Positions 23,201-29,507 of a DNA stretch of 64,000 nucleotides are shown one piece after another. A program made the position numbers and the translations under genes. Location of the stretch: the NCBI GenBank assembly GCA_963575745.1, contig CAUYUJ010013836.1, forward strand, positions 162,501 to 226,500, in the 5' to 3' direction. The first letter of the stretch is position 1. Each line of letters begins with the position of its first letter. The DNA is from Prorocentrum cordatum (taxonomy: Eukaryota; Sar; Dinophyceae; Prorocentrales; Prorocentraceae). The notes below the pieces were generated by a model. That model ran no database searches. It was not told the origin of the DNA and was given only the letters and a program-made list of their open reading frames with translations.

Positions 23201-25662
23201 ATCGTGATCTGCAGCGTAATATCGTCGGCGTAGATGTCGAGGGTGTGCGGGATGTCCGCGAGAGAGGCCTGGTAGACCTCAAAGGGAAGCATCATCACCA
23301 GCTGGAGCAGGAACATTGCGACCGAGCAGCCTGGGAGAACGCCTTGCATGGCGCGAGCAGCGAACGAGTAGGTGGAGCCCCACCTGATGCGCCTCGGGGC
23401 TGCATACATGGAAAGAACTGCCCGTAGGAGTCCTCGTGGGAACCCAAATCGCTGGGCCGCCTCGACCACCTTGTTCCAGTCGACTCTGTCGAAGCACTTG
23501 CTGATGTCAACCATGGCCGTGATGATCTCGTCCCCTTGGGTGTGGTCCGCGGCCTCCGCATAGACCATGGTCCTGGCCCCGACGTCGATGGTGGAGCGCC
23601 CCGCTCCCAGTGCGAAGAAAGGCCTCGTGTTGTCAGCTGCCCATCGTCGTACGTGGCCTATGCGGATCTTGGTGTAGACCCTGTAGAGGGACGAGAGAAG
23701 CATGATAGGGCGAAAGCCGCCTGATGTCTTGGCCAGCAACATAACGTGAATCATCAGAGTCGGGGTGGGCCACCTGCCCCAACGCTCTGCCGCCCAAAGG
23801 AGGTACACCATCATAGCGAGGGCCTCGTCGGTGAGGAGCGAATAGGCCCGCGGTGGCATCATGTCCGCTGCCAGGCCTGTGCGCCAGCTGAAGGACATGG
23901 ATGCCCTGCGGACCTCCGCCACAGTCGGGACTGGCAAGGTCTCCGTCGGCAGCTGGCTGATGGCCTTCGACAGCGTGTCAGTGGCGTCCATTAGGTGGGC
24001 CACGGCCTGTGAGTCGAACTGCTCGCTGTCGGGTAGGTGAGAAGTGAGGGCAGCGTCGCCAAAGACTAGCTCCTTGGTCGCTGGCGAGGTGACGGGCGTA
24101 GCGTTCCAGATCTCACCCCAGTACCGCATCTGGCTGTCAGCGACTGCCTGCGGCAACGAAGTGCGGATGCCGAACGCGTCCACCTCGTTGTGGGCCCATC
24201 CCTTCAGCTTGGTCATGCCGAAGAGCGGCGCCGCGCCAGTTACCAGGGAGTCCTGGGCCCACCTGTGGAAGCTGCGGACGCGCGCGTTGCCTGCGTCGCG
24301 CTCCATGCGGTGCACGGTCTCGGCCACCACCATCTGGAAGCCGCGAAGGACGACGATGCACCAGGACTTGGAGAGCTGTACGGCGTAGTGCACCACGGGC
24401 CATGTCCAGTCGAAGAGCACATGTCCAGCAGGTGTGTGAAGGTCCTGTCGATGACCTGGACGCGTGACTCTGACAAGGCGTTGCCACCGCCTGTCGTCAC
24501 GGACACCCTTCTCCAAGACGCGGATGAGATCCGCGATGGCGACCTCTAGGTTCCGCAAGTAGCGTGCCTCAGCTCCCGCGGCGGGCTGGCCCTGCCTCGG
24601 AGGGCCACCGATGGGTCGCCACACGTAGCGCGGAGGGGCGCCTCGCCCCGCATGGGCCTCAGGCTCCTGGATGTTGTAGATGTGCGAGAGGTCCGACTCG
24701 ACGAAGCTCATGAAGTTGGAGTAGAGGTCGTCCAGGCGCTGCCTTGCACAGTCTGCATCAGTAGGGATCCCGCGTGCCGCGTCATGGCGGACGGCATCGA
24801 GGTATGGCTGAGGCGGCGGCGCACCCACCAGGGGGGAAGCGCCTGAGTACCGCGGCGCCTGACGTGGGAAAGCTCGCGGAGCCACCAGATGAAGCTGACA
24901 CTGAGCACGCGGCTTGGCCTCCAGCTCGAAGCGCACAGGGTAGTGTGGGCGGGCTGTCCATCGGTCCAGCACGCGCGGCTTGCCACAAGCCCGAACGAAG
25001 CCAGGGGTGGTGAGCCAGTAGTCGATGACTCTGTAGGTGCCCGAGACCGCCGACCTACATGTACCTTGACTGGGGGCCACGATCGCCGCCGGCATGACCT
25101 GAAGGAAGCCGAGCGCTTCCAAGTCCTGAGGCGTGGTGTTCCAGTCCCCTGCGAAGACGAAGGGAGCCGCGTAGTAGCGCATAGCCTCCGAGATGCGCAT
25201 GAGCTTCTGATAATTGGCCGAGAGGTAGTCGGCACCAGCAACTGACTCCATGTAGGCCGAGCCCACGATGAAGCCGCCTCGGAGGCCCGCACGTATGTGA
25301 ACCGCCACGGCCCACGAGCGCAAGATCTCAAAACTGCCAGGGGACGTGCTCCCCAACCCACTCAGCAGAGTGGCCTGCACGTGCGACCTGACGAATAGCC
25401 CCACTCCTGCACTCGGGAGCCCGCTCTCCAGGCGACGGCACGGGCTGATGAATGGCTGCCAACCGTGTCGATGAGCCCATGTACGCGCTCTGTCCAGTGC
25501 CTCTCGATCCAGTCGAAGTTCCTGAGCCGCAACGACGAGCGCGTCCTGGGCGCCCTCTAGGAGGAAGGACTGGAGAGAGGCCCAGCAGGAGCCGTTGAAC
25601 GTGATGATGCCACATGTGCGACGAGTCGCGCAGCGCCTGCCACGCCTATGCAGTCCCCGCAT
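20236..25662 (-). CDS. LINE ORF2: endonuclease-reverse transcriptase-RNase H
   Basis: A start at 25662 gives 1808 residues. The frame stays open upstream, but that part overlaps ORF1 and is low-complexity. An endonuclease/exonuclease/phosphatase domain fills roughly residues 15-260 (motifs TFNGSC, AQELRL, AGDWNTTP, YRVIDYWL), expected to nick target DNA. The reverse transcriptase spans about residues 590-870, with MVDISKCFDRVDW, GVLPGCS and the catalytic YADD at 811-814. A zinc knuckle CQRCGQTGDLHHRFWKC lies near residue 1160. RNase H follows, with TVYTDGSA (Asp about 1246), the AQRGELYAAL glutamate, HIKTDCLGLV and a late GNDFADVAAKK. The 400-residue tail is disordered, with CAHC and CSQC zinc-finger-like pairs near 1480 and 1735. 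No stop or frameshift was seen. Endonuclease, RT and RNase H together suggest an I-like lineage; clade assignment needs a tree. Confidence 0.9.
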   Translation of the reverse strand: MRGLHRRGRRCATRRTCGIITFNGSCWASLQSFLLEGAQDALVVAAQELRLDREALDRARTWAHRHGWQPFISPCRRLESGLPSAGVGLFVRSHVQATLLSGLGSTSPGSFEILRSWAVAVHIRAGLRGGFIVGSAYMESVAGADYLSANYQKLMRISEAMRYYAAPFVFAGDWNTTPQDLEALGFLQVMPAAIVAPSQGTCRSAVSGTYRVIDYWLTTPGFVRACGKPRVLDRWTARPHYPVRFELEAKPRAQCQLHLVAPRAFPRQAPRYSGASPLVGAPPPQPYLDAVRHDAARGIPTDADCARQRLDDLYSNFMSFVESDLSHIYNIQEPEAHAGRGAPPRYVWRPIGGPPRQGQPAAGAEARYLRNLEVAIADLIRVLEKGVRDDRRWQRLVRVTRPGHRQDLHTPAGHVLFDWTWPVVHYAVQLSKSWCIVVLRGFQMVVAETVHRMERDAGNARVRSFHRWAQDSLVTGAAPLFGMTKLKGWAHNEVDAFGIRTSLPQAVADSQMRYWGEIWNATPVTSPATKELVFGDAALTSHLPDSEQFDSQAVAHLMDATDTLSKAISQLPTETLPVPTVAEVRRASMSFSWRTGLAADMMPPRAYSLLTDEALAMMVYLLWAAERWGRWPTPTLMIHVMLLAKTSGGFRPIMLLSSLYRVYTKIRIGHVRRWAADNTRPFFALGAGRSTIDVGARTMVYAEAADHTQGDEIITAMVDISKCFDRVDWNKVVEAAQRFGFPRGLLRAVLSMYAAPRRIRWGSTYSFAARAMQGVLPGCSVAMFLLQLVMMLPFEVYQASLADIPHTLDIYADDITLQITMPRDEIVAHSVAAISRLVVVLTALQLPIAQDKAKILGSTETIARSVASRLAQHGFCAVTKLSILGLECRAGARLRYTEVHKRIRQMKARIPRFRRLRGLAQVTKRIARPCIAPGMTYGLQVVGAPPATVRTMTGLVRTGWSKTPTGSSTMLASFLEAAPHLQPEVMAVVEPIYTWAQLVFDARVPRAVLQSAWRLQSLRLQSTTSTWSMVAGPASAVVLAIRRLGWRPLTYCRWHTGNGMTLDLEDMAPNWIRAVARRSFRSVQWEDWAKRTSHSPEHPEPPRDPRGYWIEPVAAMMNVPEDATTWNLSPQARGALRSTVIGAQWSQLRLHKMGYSDTSSCQRCGQTGDLHHRFWKCSYHSEARSRAVDEELVEMAKRSHVADPFFTRALMPRAMLPDIPPPVDSQRWWYCMGGQAMDITGTVYTDGSAQCPLYWPEANRAGWGLAILTGRRLKGMAFGPLPGPMQTAQRGELYAALQVLRHGRLPLHIKTDCLGLVESLKYGEAHCCHVRRDNADLWRLIWRAINDHGGISDSLKVTWVAAHQTLAEAGADSLDKIGNDFADVAAKKGTRLHGVPLVAYDEHGRLLKAVRQTAGWIGAAQSSAILLADRVEVQARRQRCTSRRGDGRAPQAAEAGSQPRGAAPVQSGKSHSPILATVGWRCAHCPRFARNARGLRRLQREVCPVRAFRAPPADASLGKRQLGVLGTSEVSSSKRRRTAAEEGPPSSLERVPQDDGDSRGLRRRRSHDGDGDCLRGVRPRGTPSLVSTDPSSSFGAPTTAEEESRPGSEGMARGLWSCAPSPRVPSPPRPRPLSDLPSSSSASPAAAPPPPGPSGRFSRVSFAEGPDAPERPQEVVQVAAQAASSRGVKRASKGAPPSRAAATVPVAPLPRSGEVPPESARGHTLYLSGDHVGCSQCGAFSARTARTQLFWECDPEAALTGNPQRKWRRDNFMKGIHPKGRVSQAIVPPRRLLVTDDAVQWLGLLSIS

Positions 25663-26599
25663 ACTCCCACTGGGCGTCTGGGCTCCCTTCGACGACGGCC
25701 TGCTGAGGCGGTGCTGCTGGTGGTGCTGCTGGTGGTGTGGAGGGGGCGCTGGCGCCAGCGGGTTGCCCACCCGCGGCGCGAAAGGCGGCAGCTCGCTCTC
25801 CGCCTCCTCCTGGTAGCGCCCCGCCCAGCGCGCGAACGTGGTTGACCAGCTGGTCCAAGATGGCCCCGCCAACAGCGTTGCGGTCCTGGCCCTGAAGGAT
25901 CGAGGTGTGGGCCCCTTGGAGCAGCCGCTGCAACGCGGCCACCGAAGTGGCGGCATCCGCTGGGAGGGGCGCAGCGGCATTGGCCAGCCTGGCCTGCGCG
26001 ACCTCCGACTCGGACTCCACCAGCTGCTGCTTGATGCCGTCGAGCTTGGCCTGAGCGGCCGCCAGGTCGGCGGTGAGGTTGTCCACGTCCTCCTGAGCCT
26101 TGACCCTCTCTGCCTCCCGAGTGGCTTGCCTGTCGAGGGCCGACCTAAGCACATCCTCGGGGGGCATGGTGGCCCGCTCTGCAGCTTCGGCAGCGGCGAG
26201 CTCGTGGCGGGCTGCAGCGACCAGCGGGTGCTTGTCGTCGTGGATGCCGCGCAAGGCCTTGAGCGCACGCCTGCACTTGGCCACTGCCTGGGCCTCGGCT
26301 GAGCTGGCCGCGCTGGTGCTGCCGCCGCCATCCATGGGGTCATCCCCGCGGCCAGGCTCGCGAGCCGAAGAAGGCCGACCAGAACGAGGGCGAGGCTTGG
26401 ACCGCGGCCGCTGCTTGGCGCGAGCCCCTGCCTCAGCCGTCGGGCGCCCCGCTCGGTCGCGGCCGCAGGCCCAGCACGTCTCACGGGTTCCGTAGTTGGA
26501 CGTGTAGCCGCAGGCCCTGGTCGCCACACACGCCCAAGTGGAGCCCTGCCCGCCACGCTTCCACGGGGGCTCCGTGGGGGGCTGGCGGGGCTCCGCCAT
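25646..26599 (-). CDS. LINE ORF1: zinc finger plus coiled-coil protein
   Basis: A start at 26599 (MAEPRQPPTEPPWKRGG) gives about 317 residues. The same frame is open up to 26863, but the extra part is arginine/alanine-rich. Residues about 23-48 hold WACVATRACGY, then CWACG, a W-x-C plus CxxC arrangement like a RanBP2-type finger. A basic, low-complexity stretch follows. An alanine/glutamate-rich coiled coil (about 140-230) contains NLTADLAAAQAKLDGIKQQL. The C terminus is proline-rich. The likely role is binding element RNA as an ORF1 chaperone, inferred from position because there is no RRM or CCHC motif. The stop lies 17 nt inside ORF2, so ORF2 is probably reached by re-initiation or frameshift. 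Confidence 0.7.
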   Translation of the reverse strand: MAEPRQPPTEPPWKRGGQGSTWACVATRACGYTSNYGTRETCWACGRDRAGRPTAEAGARAKQRPRSKPRPRSGRPSSAREPGRGDDPMDGGGSTSAASSAEAQAVAKCRRALKALRGIHDDKHPLVAAARHELAAAEAAERATMPPEDVLRSALDRQATREAERVKAQEDVDNLTADLAAAQAKLDGIKQQLVESESEVAQARLANAAAPLPADAATSVAALQRLLQGAHTSILQGQDRNAVGGAILDQLVNHVRALGGALPGGGGERAAAFRAAGGQPAGASAPSTPPAAPPAAPPQQAVVEGSPDAQWEYAGTA

Positions 26600-26874
26600 G
26601 CACTCGCCGTGGTGTCCAGCCAGGATGGAGCGAGCCTGCTCGACCCGCAGGACCGCCCTCGCAGATGCACGGCGCCGCCGCTGGCGCCTGTGCCAGGCCG
26701 GGGACGGGCTGCGGGCACCGCGAGCCGTCCTGGGCGGGCACCCGTCCTGCGCCACAGGCGCCTGATGCACCAGCGCCCGCGCCGCCGCGGGCCGCTGGCG
26801 ACTGGGGCCGTATGGCTGCTCCCCCGCGCGGCGCGCCCCCGCGCGCGTGGGAGGGAGCCCCAAAACGGCGCCTC

Positions 26875-26985
26875 GAGGAGGAGGAGGAGGAGGAGGAGGA
26901 GGAGGAGGAGGAGGAGGGGGAGGAGGAGGAGGAGGAGGAGGAGGAGGAGGGGGAGGAGGAGGAGGAGGACGCGGAGGAGGGGGAC
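26875..26985. repeat. GGA microsatellite
   Basis: About 110 bp of GGA/GAG units directly 5' of LINE ORF1, which is on the minus strand. Confidence 0.9.
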
Positions 26986-26992
26986 GAGGAGT

Positions 26993-27190
26993 GGGTCGGC
27001 GGCCGCAGAGGCGGCCACGGGCGGGCCTTCTCCCTTCTCAGAAGGCTCGGTAATCCTTTGGCCTTCTGAGAGTCTTCCCCGAAGACACGGGGAGCTTCTC
27101 AGAAGGCCCGAGGTCTTTCGAGAACCCCCGCCGCCTTCTGAGAAGGCCTGCTCCTTCTCACTTCCCCTCCCCCCTCGACTCGTTGCCTGC
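26993..27190 (+). mobile_element. ~200-bp TIR element, copy 3
   Basis: Contains CTTCTCAGAAGGCTCGG, GGCCTTCTGAGAGTCTTCC, CCGCCTTCTGAGAAGGCC and ends CTTCCCCTCCCCCCTCG. The order of blocks matches the 13272 and 59152 copies in the same orientation. Termini are more degraded, so limits are approximate. Confidence 0.6.
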
Positions 27191-27284
27191 TCTTGAATGG
27201 GGGTGGAGGGAGGAGGGAGGAGTCGAGGCAAACGTGGTGAGGACGGCTGCGGCCCTTGCAACGCCCCTTGGTGACGTCCTCTGG

Positions 27285-27570
27285 CCACCCCATGGCACGC
27301 GCTTTGGCACGCCCCGTGGCAGGTCTCTGACACGTCCAGGGCACGTCTCCTGGTACATCCCCTGGCACGTCGCCTGGCGCATCCCCTGTTGCGCCCCAGG
27401 CACATGCTGTGGCGCGTCCGTGAGCCTGTGCCCCGTGTCGTGTCGTTCCTTTTTGGAGCTGAGTCGGACTTTGAGATCGAGTTGATTGAACGTCCTCCTA
27501 GCTCTGGGGCAGCTACGATGTGCTCAGGCAGCTCGAGCTTACGATCCAGATCAGTTTGGTCAGGACTCAA
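27285..27570. repeat. TGGCACGTC repeats followed by dispersed repeat S, copy 2
   Basis: 27285-27420 carries short TGGCACGTC units like those at 10232-10500. 27440-27570 resembles 14440-14690 (TTTGAGATCGAGTTGATTGA and GATCCAGATCAGTTTGG). No gene. Confidence 0.5.
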
Positions 27571-27771
27571 CTGATAAGGAGGACTCGATCCACCGCGCTA
27601 TAGAGCACAACCGCGACGTGGCACATCGCAATTCAGCACGTCACAGCACAGGCCAGCCCTTGGCACGGTACATCAAGATCGATACACTCAGCATTGCAAT
27701 TGCCCGTCGCCCAATCAGGTGCCTTGAAAACGCTGCAAAACCGCACGTTTGTATACATATATATATATATA

Positions 27772-27854
27772 TGATCCTTTTAACAAGTGTATGCTGCGTA
27801 CCACGGCGAAGTTGCCGCACTTGATGGTCATCCGTTGCCATCTCGCTCTAGCCT
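27772..27854 (+). repeat. Split direct repeat A1
   Basis: 83 bp identical by eye to A2 at 34032-34114. It begins TGATCCTTTTAACAAG and ends CTCTAGCCT. Left flank is the TA tract. The first ORF starts 18 bp downstream. Confidence 0.9.
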
Positions 27855-27872
27855 GGAGCGAACTCCGCCCGT

Positions 27873-28265
27873 ATGCTCTCAGCCGCTCGCGCGGCGGCCG
27901 ATCTGCTGCTGCCAGAGCTGGGTCGCGGGCTGAGCACCGGCGTGGCGCTGTACGCGGCCAACCAGGGGCACGCGCAGTGCCCTGCGTGCTCGTGCGCGCC
28001 GCAGTTCCACTGCCCGGAGCTGCGGTGCGACTGCTCAGGCCTTCAGGGCTCGAGCAGTCACGGGCCCAGCCTCTGGGCCGTGGCGCTGGCCTGCGCCGCC
28101 AGCGGGCTGGTCGGGGCCTCCACCGCCGCGCTGGCCTTCTGGCGCGCTGGCGGCCGCTTCGTGGCGGCCCGTCGTCCGCAGGTCGGCGGTGGCAGGGAAC
28201 CTGACTTCGAGGAGGAGGCCCGAGCTCAGGCGCGCGTGGCGCGCGCCAAGGCGCTGCAGCAGTGA
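27873..28265 (+). CDS. Small cysteine-rich ORF with one hydrophobic segment
   Basis: 130 residues beginning 18 bp after A1. The N-terminal third contains a dense cysteine cluster (CPACSCAPQFHC, then CPELRCDC). Next come a short Ser/Gly linker and a hydrophobic stretch of about 24 residues (starts LWAVALACAASGLV) that could span a membrane. The C terminus is charged. Its stop overlaps the gag ATG as TGATG, a layout compatible with coupled termination and re-initiation. I do not recognise the family. It may be a zinc-binding or membrane-associated accessory protein, or the first ORF of a gag-like unit. Confidence 0.6.
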   Translation: MLSAARAAADLLLPELGRGLSTGVALYAANQGHAQCPACSCAPQFHCPELRCDCSGLQGSSSHGPSLWAVALACAASGLVGASTAALAFWRAGGRFVAARRPQVGGGREPDFEEEARAQARVARAKALQQ

Positions 28266-28834
28266 TGGCGGCGCCGGCGCCGCCGGTGCATCCGTCAGTG
28301 GCCGCGGCGGGGGTCCAGCCCGGCGACTTCATCGGGGTGCAGTACCACGTGGCGGGCGGGGCCCTGATCCACGAGCGCGTGGTGGTGCTGGTGCCGCCGG
28401 GGCTGCCTGGCGCGGCGTGCATCATCACGCCCGACGCGGACGAGTACGAGGAGCTGTACGTGGGCTCGCCGGACGTGCTGCGGTGGGACGTCTTCCCTGG
28501 CGGCGCGGCGGGAGGAACGATGGCCTGGGCGCCTGGCGCCCGCTACTACAGGTTCCGCAGCCTGCCGACGCCGGCCACGCTGCTCACCGCCGCAGCCGCG
28601 GCCGCCGGCCGTCTCGGTCTCGCTGCCCCGCCTGGGCCCATCGTGGCCAACGCAGGTGGGCGACCGCTGGCAGCGCCGGCGGTGGCGGCAGCGGGTGCGC
28701 TGCTGCCTGCCGCTGCAGCCCCGGCCGCCGCCCCCGCTGCGGGCGTCGCCGGGCTAGTGGCTGCACTGGGGGGCCCCGCGGGGGCGCCCGGGGCACTCGT
28801 GCCCCTCTTGCCTGGCGGCGCGGCGGCCCCGGCC

Positions 28835-28865
<31 letters not shown>

Positions 28866-29507
28866 TTCCAGGTGCTGCGGCCCACGCTGCTCCGCCTGGC
28901 GCTCAGACGGACGCCCGTGTGCTGCCTGTGGCGTACAACGCCCTCGGCCAGAGGAAGCTCGGCTTCTCCGAGGCGGTGCTGCGGCTCGTGGAGCATGACT
29001 GGCCGGACTGGCCGATCTCGGGGCCGCGGACGACGCTGTGGGCGTGCCTGTTCATGAAGGACAACGGCATGTCTCCGCTGGGTCGCCACAGCAAGTGGCG
29101 TTCGGAGGGCCGCCTGGCGTTGACTGACGCGGGGGTCGCCGAGCACGAGCGCTGCTGTTTCTACCTAGAGCAGATGGTGTGCTACGACCTGCTCAATGTG
29201 CCGGACGTGGCTGCGGCGGAGATGGTCTGCAGGAGCATCCAGGTGCAGGAGGAGGTGGCGGGATCGGTTCATTACCAATGCCGACGAGTCCCTCGACTCG
29301 CACCTGTTCTACGGCACCTCGGCCAACCGGGGCAACGTGTGTGTCCACCCACAGCTGCTGGCCTATGTCAGCGGTGAGCTTTCGAAGGAGTATGCCGTGG
29401 CCAAGGAGAGGCGCAAGGCTCGTGAGGAGCGCCAGAGCGCCAGGGCGCCCAACAACAAGGACAAGAAGGGCGGCAAGGACAAGGACAAGGAGGAAGGCAA
29501 GGGGTGA
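28265..29507 (+). CDS. Gag-like ORF of the YR retrotransposon (one frameshift)
   Basis: The start ATG is at 28265, inside the TGATG overlap with the preceding ORF. The first half has a folded-looking segment (VQPGDFIGVQYHV to MAWAPGARYYRF), a long Ala/Pro linker, then a conserved-looking region (LGFSEAVLRLVEHDWPDW, LWACLFMKDNGMSPLGRH). At the GGG run 29260-29262 one extra G appears to have been inserted. Removing it continues as DRFITNADESLDSHLFYG and ends in a lysine-rich tail at the TGA of 29505-29507. A nucleocapsid role is inferred from position and the basic tail. No CCHC knuckle is visible. Confidence 0.6.

Larger units (their letters stand above)
20236..26863 (-). mobile_element. Near-intact LINE (non-LTR retrotransposon)
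   Basis: Two overlapping ORFs on the minus strand: ORF1 with zinc finger and coiled coil, and ORF2 with AP-type endonuclease, reverse transcriptase, zinc knuckle and RNase H. Both are uninterrupted, which points to a young copy. The element would replicate by target-primed reverse transcription. UTR borders, poly-A tail and target-site duplication could not be identified, so the limits are the ORF limits. Trinucleotide tracts lie just outside both ends (26875-26985 and 19678-19832). Confidence 0.85.

Noticed and set aside
25663-27570. The 635-codon N-terminal extension of LINE ORF2
   Set aside because: It overlaps ORF1 in another frame, includes a poly-Leu run from the GGA microsatellite and part of the ~200-bp TIR repeat, and has no domain.
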